55,444 nucleotides of DNA, from contig CALWDM010000008.1 in the NCBI GenBank assembly GCA_944376695.1, positions 1 through 55,444 on the forward strand, in the 5' to 3' direction. The translations under genes were made by a program, and so were the position numbers. This stretch comes from an uncultured Mediterraneibacter sp. (lineage in GTDB: Bacteria > Bacillota > Clostridia > Lachnospirales > Lachnospiraceae). This document shows, one piece after another, positions 1-8,666 of the stretch; position 1 is the stretch's first letter, and each line of letters opens with the position of its first letter. Under the pieces are notes generated by a model that was not told the DNA's origin, ran no database searches, and saw nothing but the letters and a program-made list of their open reading frames with translations.

Positions 1-74
1 CGAAGGGGCAGTTCACTGGAATGCCAAAACTGCTTTTTCGTTTACCCCATCATCGATTCTAACCTAACAAATTT
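1..74. repeat. Left copy of a 74-bp terminal inverted repeat
   Basis: Bases 1-74 are the exact reverse complement of 55370-55443. Identity stops at base 75, which is an A where the other copy would give a G. The first two bases of the AlkD-like gene's stop codon (73-75) lie inside the repeat. The sequence carries no recognisable coding. It is either a dispersed repeat at which the contig was broken, or one arm of a larger inverted structure. Confidence 0.9.
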
Positions 75-768
75 ACCGTTTTAATCCGTTCAATTCTTCT
101 TTTTCTTCCCTGCTCACCCTATACGATTCCCGTATTTTCTGGATTGCTTTATTGTGTGTGAAATCGTCCATATGGTTATTTTCCAGAAACTTCCTTGTCT
201 GTTCCGGGAATTTTACGCAGCAGACCTGGATCGCCCACGCCGCCCCCATTTTCGCATAATAGCCGTCATGATGGAGTCCATCGCATATCCTGAGGATCTC
301 ATCGATATGTTCTGCATCCACAAAATGTGACATCATGGAAACGATCATAAAGCGGAGCTGAAATTCTTCCCTGCTGTCTCTGTATGTTTTCAGATAGTCA
401 AACCAGTAGTCCGGATCCCTGCGCATAAACTTAAAACCTGTCACACAGCTGTCGCAGACTGCCCAGTTTCCGATCTTGGGCACGAACTCATCCAGGTATT
501 TTCTTCGCTCTGTAAGATCCATTTTCCCATATCCGATCACAAGCCCCTGGAGCATGATCTCCTCGTGGATGGAATCTGTCCTGATCTTTTCTCCTGCCTC
601 TTCGAGATAGGCCCGGCAATCTGTTTTTGCGATTTCCTGTGCAAGTTTTCTCAGGACAGGGATACGGATCCCGATGACATGCTCCACTCCCGGGAGAAGT
701 TTTTGATTAAACTCTTTATACTCTTCCTCTGACAATGCGTATAACTTTTTTCTGATCTCCTCTACCAT
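73..768 (-). CDS. AlkD-like DNA alkylation repair protein
   Basis: This 231-residue protein reads as the DNA alkylation repair family (AlkC/AlkD-type, HEAT-like helical repeats). The family removes alkylated bases such as 3-methyladenine and 7-methylguanine without base flipping. The N-terminal KLLPGVEHVIGIRIPVLRKL segment and the central WAVCDSCV...WFDYLKTY segment are typical of it, and the length matches full-length members. The start is supported by a CAGGAGAG ribosome binding site 5 bases upstream. The gene ends exactly at the terminal repeat, its stop codon using two repeat bases, so whatever lay beyond is not seen. A hairpin at 786-820 separates it from the upstream nfnB gene. The family is clear; substrate range cannot be read from sequence. 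Confidence 0.88.
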   Translation of the reverse strand: MVEEIRKKLYALSEEEYKEFNQKLLPGVEHVIGIRIPVLRKLAQEIAKTDCRAYLEEAGEKIRTDSIHEEIMLQGLVIGYGKMDLTERRKYLDEFVPKIGNWAVCDSCVTGFKFMRRDPDYWFDYLKTYRDSREEFQLRFMIVSMMSHFVDAEHIDEILRICDGLHHDGYYAKMGAAWAIQVCCVKFPEQTRKFLENNHMDDFTHNKAIQKIRESYRVSREEKEELNGLKR

Positions 769-785
769 TTTTCTCTCCTGCCAGA

Positions 786-820
786 AAGGCTTCCGGCCTG
801 ATCTCCAGGACGGAAGCCTT
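786..820 (-). terminator. Hairpin after nfnB, possible terminator
   Basis: A perfect 10-bp stem (AAGGCTTCCG at 786-795 with CGGAAGCCTT at 811-820) encloses a 15-base loop just after the nfnB stop. On the minus strand it is followed only by TTTCTGG, so the U-tract is weak. It may terminate partially and allow read-through into the alkylation repair gene 18 bases downstream. Confidence 0.5.
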
Positions 821-872
821 CTGTCATCTTGCTTACTGTCAGCCGGATTCTGTCCCGGCCGGCCTCTGCTTA

Positions 873-2267
873 TTATTTCTCTTTATTCTTCAGATATTCG
901 TCAATGCCCTTTGCCCCGGCTTTTCCGGCGCCCATGGCAAGGATGACCGTAGCGGCGCCGGTAACCGCGTCGCCGCCTGCGAACACGCCTTCCTTTGAAG
1001 TCTGGCCATTCTCCTCATCAGCAACGATACATTTCCTGCGGTTTGTCTCCAGCCCTTTTGTCGTGGAAGAGATCAGCGGATTGGGCGATGTACCGAGAGA
1101 CATGATGACCGTATCCACTTCGATATCATATTCGGAACCCGGGATCTCCACCGGACGTCTTCTTCCGGATGCATCCGGCTCGCCAAGCTCCATCTTAATC
1201 ACAGTCATGCTTGTGATATTTCCATTTTCATCCACGTTGATCTTTTTCGGATTTGTCAGAAGGTCAAAGACCACGCCTTCTTCTTTTGCGTGATGTATCT
1301 CTTCTGCTCTGGCCGGAAGCTCTGCTTCGCTTCTTCTGTACACGATATGTACTTCCGCGCCGAGACGCAGCGCTGTCCTGGCCGCATCCATAGCGACATT
1401 TCCCCCGCCCACGACTGCGACTTTCTTGCCCGCGGCGATCGGAGTATCGTAAGAATCGTCAAATGCCTTCATCAGGTTGCTTCTCGTCAGATATTCATTC
1501 GCGGAAAACACTTCGTTGGCATTCTCTCCCGGAATGCCCATAAACATCGGAAGACCCGCTCCTGAACCGATAAAAACAGCTTCAAATCCTTCATCTTCCA
1601 TGAGCTGATCGATGGTGGTGGATTTTCCGATCACAACATTTGTTTCAAATTTGACTCCAAGCTCTTTTACTTTCTCTATCTCTTTTTCCACGATTTTCAG
1701 CTTCGGAAGACGAAACTCAGGAATGCCATACACAAGCACTCCTCCCAGCTCATGAAGCGCCTCAAACACAGTCACATCGTATCCCATCTTTGCCAGGTCG
1801 CCCGCGCATGTAAGACCGGACGGACCAGAACCGATCACCGCCACCTTATGTCCGTTCTTCTCCTCTGCGCCAACAGGCTTGATATCGTTCTCAAGGGCAT
1901 AGTCTGCCACGAATCTCTCCAGTTTTCCGATGGACACCGGCTCTCCCTTGATGCCGCGGATGCATCTCCCCTCGCACTGGGACTCCTGCGGGCAGACACG
2001 TCCGCAGATCGCCGGGAGCGCGCTGGATTTACCGATCACCTTGTACGCCTCCTCGATATTGCCCTCCTTCACTTCCTGGATGAACGCCGGAATATCTATT
2101 GAAACCGGACAGCCCTGAATACATTTCGCGTTTTTGCAGTTCAGACATCTAACCGCTTCTTGCATCGCCTCTTCCAGAGTATATCCGAGGCAGACCTCAT
2201 CAAAATTCGCCGCGCGTTCTTTTGGTTCCTGTTCTCTGACAGGAACTTTTTTTAACATATCAGCCAT
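873..2267 (-). CDS. nfnB: NfnB-type flavoprotein (glutamate synthase small-subunit family), NADP-binding subunit
   Basis: The 464-residue protein has the layout of GltD/NfnB proteins. An N-terminal double cluster domain carries CLNCKNAKCIQGCP and later CGRVCPQESQCEGRC cysteines. An FAD dinucleotide fold (VAVIGSGPSGLTCAGDLAK, about residue 143) and an NADP fold (VAVVGGGNVAMDAARTALRL) follow. It overlaps the upstream FAD/2Fe-2S gene by one base (TAATG), a translational coupling expected of a two-subunit enzyme. Known Nfn couples oxidation of NADH and reduced ferredoxin to NADP reduction by flavin-based electron bifurcation in the cytosol. Databases often call this protein 'NADPH-dependent glutamate synthase', but no large glutamate synthase subunit is next to it. 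The Nfn assignment comes from the pairing, not from any single motif. Confidence 0.85.
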   Translation of the reverse strand: MADMLKKVPVREQEPKERAANFDEVCLGYTLEEAMQEAVRCLNCKNAKCIQGCPVSIDIPAFIQEVKEGNIEEAYKVIGKSSALPAICGRVCPQESQCEGRCIRGIKGEPVSIGKLERFVADYALENDIKPVGAEEKNGHKVAVIGSGPSGLTCAGDLAKMGYDVTVFEALHELGGVLVYGIPEFRLPKLKIVEKEIEKVKELGVKFETNVVIGKSTTIDQLMEDEGFEAVFIGSGAGLPMFMGIPGENANEVFSANEYLTRSNLMKAFDDSYDTPIAAGKKVAVVGGGNVAMDAARTALRLGAEVHIVYRRSEAELPARAEEIHHAKEEGVVFDLLTNPKKINVDENGNITSMTVIKMELGEPDASGRRRPVEIPGSEYDIEVDTVIMSLGTSPNPLISSTTKGLETNRRKCIVADEENGQTSKEGVFAGGDAVTGAATVILAMGAGKAGAKGIDEYLKNKEK

Positions 2268-3154
2268 TATTCGTCACCTCCGCAATGTCCGCAGCCTCCG
2301 TGATGCGTATTTCCCTCCTGAAGTTTAAGCATCGCTCGTCCTTCCGCTGTCTTATACATCTGACTTCTCTTCATTGCCTGATCAAAATCTACAAGATGTC
2401 CATCGAATTCCGGCCCGTCCACACAGGCAAATTTGATCTCATCCCCTACCTGAAGGCGGCACGCCCCGCACATCCCGGTCCCGTCCACCATGATGGGATT
2501 CATACTGACGATCGTCGGGATCTCCAGCTTCTTCGTCAGCAGACAGACGAACTTCATCATGATCATCGGCCCGATGGCAACGCAGACATCGTATTGATTC
2601 CCATTATTTACAAGTTCTTCAACCATAGTGGTGACCATGCCGGCATGTCCGTATGTACCGTCATCTGTACAGGGATAATAATTACCTGCTGCCGCTTTCA
2701 TCTCCTCCTCAAGGATCAGCATATCCTTTGTCTTCGCGCCCACGATCACATCCGCGTCAATGCCGCGCTCATGCAGCCATTTTATCTGCGGATACACCGG
2801 CGCCGCGCCCAGTCCGCCTGCCACAAAGAGCATTTTCCGATTCTTCAGGACATCAACATCCTCATGAACAAACTCTGAAGCACATCCGAGCGGTCCGGTA
2901 AAATCACGAAAATAATCCCCCTCCTTAAGTGCGCCCATCCTGGTCGTCGATGCGCCTACCTCCTGCACGACAATGGTGATCGTTCCTGCTTCCCTGTCAT
3001 AATCACAGATGGTCAGAGGAATACGCTCACCCTTTTCATCCATTTTAACGATAACAAACTGACCGGGCAGACAGTGTTGTGCCACGCGAGGCGCATGCAC
3101 ATCCATCAGAAAGATCCTGTCCGCCAGTTTCTCTGCTTTCATTATCTGATACAT
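2267..3154 (-). CDS. nfnA: NfnA-type FAD/NAD-binding ferredoxin-NADP reductase subunit
   Basis: This protein of about 295 residues belongs to the sulfide/dihydroorotate dehydrogenase-like family (PyrK-like). It has an N-terminal FAD barrel with RIPLTICDYD, a nucleotide-binding part with LFVAGGLGAAPVYPQIKWL, and a C-terminal 2Fe-2S site around GTGMCGACRLQVGDEIKFAC. It ends in a glycine/cysteine-rich tail, GGCGHCGGDE. I chose the ATG at 3154 because GAGGAGG lies 6-7 bases upstream; a longer frame to 3172 would begin inside that ribosome binding site. It is the first gene of a two-gene unit with nfnB and has its own promoter at 3189-3217. In Nfn this subunit takes electrons from NADH. Confidence 0.85.
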   Translation of the reverse strand: MYQIMKAEKLADRIFLMDVHAPRVAQHCLPGQFVIVKMDEKGERIPLTICDYDREAGTITIVVQEVGASTTRMGALKEGDYFRDFTGPLGCASEFVHEDVDVLKNRKMLFVAGGLGAAPVYPQIKWLHERGIDADVIVGAKTKDMLILEEEMKAAAGNYYPCTDDGTYGHAGMVTTMVEELVNNGNQYDVCVAIGPMIMMKFVCLLTKKLEIPTIVSMNPIMVDGTGMCGACRLQVGDEIKFACVDGPEFDGHLVDFDQAMKRSQMYKTAEGRAMLKLQEGNTHHGGCGHCGGDE

Positions 3155-3188
3155 GGTCTTCCTCCTCGTCAAAAATCACTCTTTCACT

Positions 3189-3217
3189 ATAATACGCTAA
3201 ATCGTGCGGGATGGCAA
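3189..3217 (-). promoter_or_regulatory. Promoter of nfnAB
   Basis: On the minus strand TTGCCA (3212-3217) and TATTAT (3189-3194) are separated by exactly 17 bases, a good sigma-A type promoter 35 bases before the nfnA start codon. It lies just past the terminator hairpin of the preceding alcohol dehydrogenase gene, so nfnAB is probably its own transcription unit. Confidence 0.7.
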
Positions 3218-3218
3218 G

Positions 3219-3278
3219 TAAAATAAATAAGACCGGCACGGCAGGGCTCTCGTGACCGATACCCTGACCATCCCGGTC
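3219..3278 (-). terminator. Terminator after the iron alcohol dehydrogenase gene
   Basis: On the minus strand GACCGG and CCGGTC ends (3231-3236 with 3273-3278) enclose an inner CAGGG/CCCTG stem. The hairpin is followed by TTATTTATTTT. The stem is bulged, but position and U-rich tail fit a factor-independent terminator. Confidence 0.6.
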
Positions 3279-3361
3279 CTGTATCCTGTTTCAGAACATC
3301 ATTTTAAATGAAATATATATCTGGAAATATTTGACCTCAATGCCGCTTCACGTCCGGTTTT

Positions 3362-4543
3362 TCAGAAGTCAACCTCTGTTCCGTAATATGTACATGTGAA
3401 CAGTTTCTCCATCGCAGCCGGATCGATGGCACGCGGGTTGGACCCTGTGCATGCGTCGCCTACCGCCAGCTCTGCGATCCTGGAAATCTTTTCTTTAAAT
3501 TCCTCTTCATTGATCCCAAAATCTTTCAGTGTCTTCGGTATGTTCAGCTTCACATTGAACTCATCGATCTTTTTAACAAGACTGTTGATGAGAGCTTTCT
3601 CAGATGTTCCCTGAAGACCCATCCTGCGGGCGATCTCAGCGTAGCGTTTTGCTGCCACCGGTTCTTTCGCGTTATACTGGATGACATACGGAAGATAAAT
3701 GGCGTTTGCGCATCCGTGAGGGATATGTCCTGTGGAGAATGCTGCTCCTGTCTTGTGCGCCATGGAGTGTACGATACCAAGCAGCGCGTTGGAGAATGCC
3801 ATTCCCGCAAGGCACTGTGCGTAGTGCATCTGCTCTCTCGCCTCCATGTTACAGTCATAGGAAGCCGGAAGGTAATCCAGTACCATCTCGATCGCCTGGA
3901 GCGCCAGCGGGTCAGTGAACGGTCCGCTCAGTGTGGACACATACGCCTCGATCGCGTGCGTCAGAGCGTCCATACCTGTGTAAGCCACCTGTTTTACCGG
4001 CAGCCCTGATACAAGATCCGGATCAACGATCGCCACATCGGGGGTGATGTTGAAGTCAGCAAGCGGATATTTCACGCCTGTCTGATAGTTTGTGATCACT
4101 GAGAATGCAGTAACCTCTGTCGCTGTACCTGACGTAGACGGGATTGCTGCAAATTTTGCTTTTGTCCTGAGCTCCGGGAAGTTAAACGGTGTGCACAGCT
4201 CCTCAAAAGTCGTTTCCGGGTACTCATAGAAAGCCCACATTGCTTTTGCCGCATCGATCGGAGAACCGCCTCCCATAGAAACGATCCAGTCCGGCTCAAA
4301 CGCGCGCATCGCCTCTGCGCCTTTCATGACAGTCTCTACTGACGGATCCGGCTCAACGCCTTCAAATAACTGTACTTCCATTCCTGCTTCTTTCAGATAG
4401 TTCACAGCGCGGTCAAGGAATCCCTGACGCTTCATAGAGCCACCGCCAACAACGAGGAGCGCCTTTTTCCCTTTAAGGTTTTTCAACTCTTCAAGGCACC
4501 CTTTCCCGTGGTAAATGTCTCTTGGTAAACAAAATCTGCTCAT
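3362..4543 (-). CDS. Iron-containing alcohol dehydrogenase
   Basis: The protein of about 393 residues is a group III (iron-dependent) alcohol dehydrogenase. It has the cofactor signature SMGGGSPIDAAKA (about residue 89), the AAIPSTSGTATEVT segment, and metal ligands at Asp192 (GMDALTHAIEAY), His196, His263 (HSMAHKTG) and His276 (HIPHGCANA), all present. Such enzymes interconvert aldehydes or ketones and alcohols with NAD(P)H in fermentation. The substrate here is unknown. The first ATG (4552) touches the AAAGGAG site with no spacer; the second (4543) is 9 bases from it, so I prefer 4543. It is a single gene with its own promoter and terminator, next to nfnAB, which could supply NADPH. Confidence 0.88.
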   Translation of the reverse strand: MSRFCLPRDIYHGKGCLEELKNLKGKKALLVVGGGSMKRQGFLDRAVNYLKEAGMEVQLFEGVEPDPSVETVMKGAEAMRAFEPDWIVSMGGGSPIDAAKAMWAFYEYPETTFEELCTPFNFPELRTKAKFAAIPSTSGTATEVTAFSVITNYQTGVKYPLADFNITPDVAIVDPDLVSGLPVKQVAYTGMDALTHAIEAYVSTLSGPFTDPLALQAIEMVLDYLPASYDCNMEAREQMHYAQCLAGMAFSNALLGIVHSMAHKTGAAFSTGHIPHGCANAIYLPYVIQYNAKEPVAAKRYAEIARRMGLQGTSEKALINSLVKKIDEFNVKLNIPKTLKDFGINEEEFKEKISRIAELAVGDACTGSNPRAIDPAAMEKLFTCTYYGTEVDF

Positions 4544-4586
4544 TTCCAGCATCTCCTTTACATATTGTTATTTTTTTAACGCAGTC

Positions 4587-4615
4587 ATTATAACTCTTTT
4601 TATTCTAAAAAACAA
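4587..4615 (-). promoter_or_regulatory. Promoter of the iron alcohol dehydrogenase gene
   Basis: The minus strand has a perfect TATAAT (4587-4592), 17 bases from a weak -35 TTGTTT (4610-4615). The -35 lies in the U-tract of the preceding gene's terminator. The -10 element starts about 44 bases before the start codon. Confidence 0.6.
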
Positions 4616-4660
4616 CCCTGCTATAGTTAAAAGTGTATAAAACCTTTCACTATAACAGGG
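4607..4660 (-). terminator. Terminator of the tepA-ftsK-fhs-folD operon
   Basis: CCCTGCTATAGT (4616-4627) pairs with ACTATAACAGGG (4649-4660) with one non-Watson-Crick position. On the minus strand the hairpin is followed by TTGTTTTTTAG. It lies 17 bases after the stop of the zinc ribbon/TPR gene and closes that operon. Confidence 0.8.
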
Positions 4661-4677
4661 CTGCCTTATTGCTCTTG

Positions 4678-6066
4678 TCATTCTGACGTTGTAATATAAT
4701 TTCTGGTAGTGGCCTCTGTGGCTTTTCCGTTATTATTGTTCACCAGAATCGCCATAAAAATCGTCTGCGCATTCCCGGGCATTGTAACAGGACCTGTATA
4801 CCGGGCCGATGAGGCAGTTGGAGTTGTGCCGTCCATCGTATAATAAGCCGTATACCCGTCCGGGACGGTAACCGTGATCTGCTGCGGCTGGCTGTACTGT
4901 CCGGTGGACGGCGCCACAGCCGGAGCATCTACGATCGGAAACTGGATCACATATGTGCCGGATGAAATCACGCTGGGAATCCCGTTGCTGTTCACAGCGA
5001 CCGCACGAATTTCAAACTCACCCTCCTCCTGAAGCAGGACAGGCTCCGTATACTTTGTGCCGTTCTCTGACGAAGGATCCGAGCCATCCAGTGTGTAGTA
5101 AATATCTCCCCCTGTCTCTGAGGTGAGAGTGATCTCCTGTACTTCCTCAAAGGTTCCCTCTTCCGGACTGAATTCCGGCGCGGAGGAAATATAGTCTGAC
5201 ACTGCAGCAAGCACTGTCTCATCTTCACAATTCTGAAGCAGCTCAGAAATTTTTGCAGTCTGTTCCGTATCCATATAGAAATCGATCGCAGCCTGATAAA
5301 GTCTCACATTCGAAGGCTGGGTCCGGATCGCGTCCTGAAATACCTCCTCCGCGCTGTCCAGGTCCTCCTGATCGATGTAGATCTCCGCGAAACCCTCATA
5401 AGCTTCCGGGCGGGACCTGTCCTTTATGACTGCCCTGTCAAAATATCTCTCCGCAGCGGCGTAATCCCCGGACTGTATCGCATTATATCCCTTTCTTATC
5501 ATTCCGGTATACGAATTCTGATACACAATGACCGAACCGGCCACAATCAGGGCAAAGATCGCAAACAGGGTAATCAGAAGATTTCTACGCTTTCTCTTCG
5601 CCGCCTCGAGCCGCTTCTGCTGGCGCTGTCTCTTTAATTCCGCTGTATTCTGGCGGGAACGGCGCAGTTCATCTGTATTCTGACGGGAACGGCGCATCTC
5701 GCCTGTTCTCTGCCGTGGATGCTGGACATTTCCGGCTGCCTGACGCTGTCTGCGCAGCTCATCTGTGTTTCTCCGCCCCTGATCTGCATTCTGTCCCCCA
5801 TACCTCCGGTCCTTTCGGATCCGGTCCATCTCATCCTGGCTGAGCACGCGGGTCGCGTTTACATTCTGGTCACCGCCGTCTCTTCTGTACCGTCTGATGT
5901 CATCCGTCTGTATCTGCCTGGTCGCGCCTTCGACAGAACCCTTTACCTCCCTTGCAAGGACGTCCTCCAGCGGATTATAGTCCGGCACGATCTGTACTTC
6001 CTCTCCGCACCGGGGACATACCATCTGATCATCGGGGATATCTGCTCCGCAATGTCTGCATATCAT
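4678..6066 (-). CDS. Zinc ribbon, transmembrane, TPR and chitobiase-like domain protein
   Basis: The 462-residue protein starts with a zinc ribbon (Cys3, Cys6, Cys17, Cys20). An arginine/glutamine-rich linker with near-repeated RRSRQNTDEL units follows, then one membrane helix at about 162-183 (LLITLFAIFALIVAGSVIVY). After that come TPR-like helices (YAAAERYFDRAVIKDRSRPE onward) and two beta modules of the chitobiase/beta-hexosaminidase C-terminal type (IYYTLDGSDPSS and AYYTMDGTTPTA). The expected topology is ribbon and linker inside the cell, TPR and beta modules outside. Its ATG overlaps the folD stop (ATGA), with AGGAGG inside the folD end, so the two are translationally coupled. I do not know its function. 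The shape is that of a membrane-anchored scaffold or sensor, and the coupling to folate genes may be only positional. Confidence 0.8.
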   Translation of the reverse strand: MICRHCGADIPDDQMVCPRCGEEVQIVPDYNPLEDVLAREVKGSVEGATRQIQTDDIRRYRRDGGDQNVNATRVLSQDEMDRIRKDRRYGGQNADQGRRNTDELRRQRQAAGNVQHPRQRTGEMRRSRQNTDELRRSRQNTAELKRQRQQKRLEAAKRKRRNLLITLFAIFALIVAGSVIVYQNSYTGMIRKGYNAIQSGDYAAAERYFDRAVIKDRSRPEAYEGFAEIYIDQEDLDSAEEVFQDAIRTQPSNVRLYQAAIDFYMDTEQTAKISELLQNCEDETVLAAVSDYISSAPEFSPEEGTFEEVQEITLTSETGGDIYYTLDGSDPSSENGTKYTEPVLLQEEGEFEIRAVAVNSNGIPSVISSGTYVIQFPIVDAPAVAPSTGQYSQPQQITVTVPDGYTAYYTMDGTTPTASSARYTGPVTMPGNAQTIFMAILVNNNNGKATEATTRNYITTSE

Positions 6067-6917
6067 GGTCGTTCCTCCTGAGTACGAATCGTCTCTACGC
6101 AGTTATTCATCAGCATGGCGATCGTCATGGGGCCAACGCCTCCCGGTACAGGGGTAATCGCGGATGTGACGGATTCCACGTCCGCGAAATCCACATCCCC
6201 GCAGAGATGGTTCTGCGCATCCCTGTGCATACCCACATCGATGACGACCGCGCCTTCTTTTATATAGTCTTTTGTAATAAACCGTTCTTTCCCGATCGCC
6301 ACGATGAGAATATCCGCGCGCCGTGTGACCTCTTTCAAATCTCTGGTTCGGGAGTGCGCCACAGTCACAGTCCCGTTTTCACGCAGCAGAAGAGCAGCCA
6401 TCGGTTTCCCTACGATATTGCTTCTCCCGATGACCACGCATTCTTTCCCCTCTATGGAAATCCCGGATCTTTTCAAAAGCTGGATGATCCCGGCCGGTGT
6501 ACAGGACAGGAACCCTTTCTCGCCGATCCAGAGCCTTCCCACGCTTACCGGGTGGAACCCATCCACATCCTTGTCCGGTGAAATGGTCCGGATGATCCGG
6601 TCCTCATCGATCTGTGCCGGAAGAGGGAGCTGGACGAGGATCCCGTTTACACTGTCGTCTCCATTTAGCTCCTCGACCAGGCGGACGAGTTCCTCTTCTG
6701 TCGTCTCCTCCGGGAGCTCGTACGACCTGGATTCAATGCCGATGTAGGCACACGCCTTTTTCTTATTATTTACATAGACAGAGGAGGCGGGGTCTTTCCC
6801 CACCTGGATGACCGCAAGGCAGGCATGTCTGCCCTTTGCCGCCAGTTTCGTCACTTCTGCTCTTAATTCATCCCTGATCTGCTGTGAAATCTTTTTTCCA
6901 TCGATTATCTGTGGCAT
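6063..6917 (-). CDS. folD: Bifunctional methylenetetrahydrofolate dehydrogenase/methenyltetrahydrofolate cyclohydrolase
   Basis: FolD interconverts 5,10-methylene-THF, methenyl-THF and 10-formyl-THF. The 284-residue protein has full family length and the signature segments: VQLPLPAQIDEDRII with the following SPDKDVDGFHP, the nucleotide-binding VVIGRSNIVGKPMAALLL, and the C-terminal PVPGGVGPMTIAMLMNN. It follows fhs by 20 bases in the same direction, so the pair supplies one-carbon units between formate and methylene-THF. Its last codons overlap the start of the zinc ribbon gene. Confidence 0.97.
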   Translation of the reverse strand: MPQIIDGKKISQQIRDELRAEVTKLAAKGRHACLAVIQVGKDPASSVYVNNKKKACAYIGIESRSYELPEETTEEELVRLVEELNGDDSVNGILVQLPLPAQIDEDRIIRTISPDKDVDGFHPVSVGRLWIGEKGFLSCTPAGIIQLLKRSGISIEGKECVVIGRSNIVGKPMAALLLRENGTVTVAHSRTRDLKEVTRRADILIVAIGKERFITKDYIKEGAVVIDVGMHRDAQNHLCGDVDFADVESVTSAITPVPGGVGPMTIAMLMNNCVETIRTQEERP

Positions 6918-6937
6918 CTGTATCTCCCCTTTATCGT

Positions 6938-8608
6938 TTAAAACAGCCCTGTGATCTTTCCGTCATCTGTCACATCGATCCCGTTTGCCGCAGGTACTTT
7001 CGGAAGTCCCGGCATTGTCATGATCGCGCCTGTAAGGGCGACCACAAACCCTGCCCCGGCATTTACATACACTTCACGGATATGGATGTCAAACCCTTCT
7101 GGTCTTCCCAGCTTCTTCGCATCGTCTGACAGAGAATACTGATTCTTTGCCATACAGACCGGAACATTGCCAAACCCGAGGGATTCGATCCTGGCGATCT
7201 GTTTTTCCGCCGCCGGTTCACAGACAACGCCTTTTGCTCCGTAGATCTCTTTTGCCACGGTCTCGATCTTCTCTCTGATCGACAGATCGTCTGCGTAAAT
7301 TGTATGGAACTCTGACGCCTTCCTCTCAAGCGTCTCAAGCACCTTCTCCGCAAGGGCGATACCGCCCTCTCCGCCTTTTTCCCACACTTCCGAAAGCGCG
7401 AACTCACACCCGCGCTCTTCGCAGAACCTGCGGATAAATTCATTTTCCGCCTCTGTATCTGTGACAAAGGAGTTTAAAGTTACGATCACAGGAACTCCGT
7501 ACTTCTGTATATTCTCAATATGTTTCTCAAGATTTACGATTCCTTTTGCAAGGGCGTCCAGATTTTCTTCCGCAAGATCAGCCTTTGCAACGCCTCCATT
7601 ATACTTCAAAGCGCGCACAGTTGCAACCAGTACCACGGCATCCGGCTTCAGCCCCGCCATACGGCACTTGATGTCAAAGAATTTTTCTGCGCCCAGGTCC
7701 GCTCCGAATCCGGCTTCCGTGATAGCGATATCACTCAGTTTGAGAGCCATCTTCGTCGCCCGCACGCTGTTGCATCCGTGGGCGATATTGGCGAAGGGAC
7801 CGCCGTGCACAAGCGCCGGCGTGTGCTCCAGGGTCTGGATAAGATTCGGTTTCACAGCGTCCTTTAAGAGCGCTGCCATAGCGCCGGTCGCTTTCAGGTC
7901 ATCCGCTGTTACCGGCTCTCCGTCGAAGTTATACGCGACAATGATCTTCCCCAGTCTCTTCTTCAAGTCAGCCAGGTCATCCGCCAGGCAGAGGATCGCC
8001 ATGATCTCGGATGCGACAGTGATGACGAAATGATCCTCCCTTACCAGGCCATCCATCTTATCTCCCAGACCCACGACAATATTCCTGAGGACGCGGTCAT
8101 TCATATCCAGGCAGCGTTTCCACACAACCTGCCGCGGATCGATGCCGAGGCTGTTGCCCTGCTGGATATGGTTGTCAAGCATTGCCGCGAGAAGATTGTT
8201 TGCAGAGGTGATGGCATGAAAATCTCCGGTGAAATGGAGATTGAGGTCCTCCATGGGAACTACCTGCGCATACCCGCCGCCGGCAGCGCCGCCTTTGATC
8301 CCGAAGCACGGCCCGAGGGAGGGCTCTCTCAGGGCAAGCATTGCGTTTTTCCCGAGCTTTGCCATTGCCTGTCCCAGCCCGATCGAGGTCGTTGTCTTTC
8401 CCTCCCCGGCGGGCGTCGGATTGATCGCAGTCACAAGGACAAGCTTCCCGTCCTCTCTGTCTTTGACGCGGTCCCAGAGATCATCGGAAAGCTTTGCCTT
8501 ATATTTCCCGTAAAACTCCAGTTCATCCTCCATAATACCCGCGCGCGCCGCTACGTCCCGGATATGTTCCATTTTCGCTTCCTGAGCGATCTGAATATCT
8601 GTCTTCAT
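6938..8608 (-). CDS. fhs: Formate-tetrahydrofolate ligase
   Basis: The 556-residue enzyme makes 10-formyl-THF from formate, THF and ATP. It has the P-loop segment [17 protein letters not shown] near residue 65, [20 protein letters not shown], and the conserved [15 protein letters not shown] region. Length is normal and all blocks are intact. GAGGAGG lies 7 bases before the ATG. It sits between ftsK (58 bases upstream) and folD (20 bases downstream), with no terminator visible on either side. I saw no THF riboswitch in the short leader. The enzyme serves both purine synthesis and the methyl branch of acetogenesis; the other Wood-Ljungdahl genes are not in the window, so acetogenesis cannot be concluded. 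Confidence 0.97.
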   Translation of the reverse strand: MKTDIQIAQEAKMEHIRDVAARAGIMEDELEFYGKYKAKLSDDLWDRVKDREDGKLVLVTAINPTPAGEGKTTTSIGLGQAMAKLGKNAMLALREPSLGPCFGIKGGAAGGGYAQVVPMEDLNLHFTGDFHAITSANNLLAAMLDNHIQQGNSLGIDPRQVVWKRCLDMNDRVLRNIVVGLGDKMDGLVREDHFVITVASEIMAILCLADDLADLKKRLGKIIVAYNFDGEPVTADDLKATGAMAALLKDAVKPNLIQTLEHTPALVHGGPFANIAHGCNSVRATKMALKLSDIAITEAGFGADLGAEKFFDIKCRMAGLKPDAVVLVATVRALKYNGGVAKADLAEENLDALAKGIVNLEKHIENIQKYGVPVIVTLNSFVTDTEAENEFIRRFCEERGCEFALSEVWEKGGEGGIALAEKVLETLERKASEFHTIYADDLSIREKIETVAKEIYGAKGVVCEPAAEKQIARIESLGFGNVPVCMAKNQYSLSDDAKKLGRPEGFDIHIREVYVNAGAGFVVALTGAIMTMPGLPKVPAANGIDVTDDGKITGLF

Positions 8609-8666
8609 TCTTTTCCTCCTCTGCGCCCTTCTTCCTCACATCATTTTATCCTCTGACGCTGTATAT

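Noticed and set aside
8609-8666. A THF riboswitch before fhs
   Set aside because: The 58-base gap between ftsK and fhs is too short for the aptamer and shows no matching stems.
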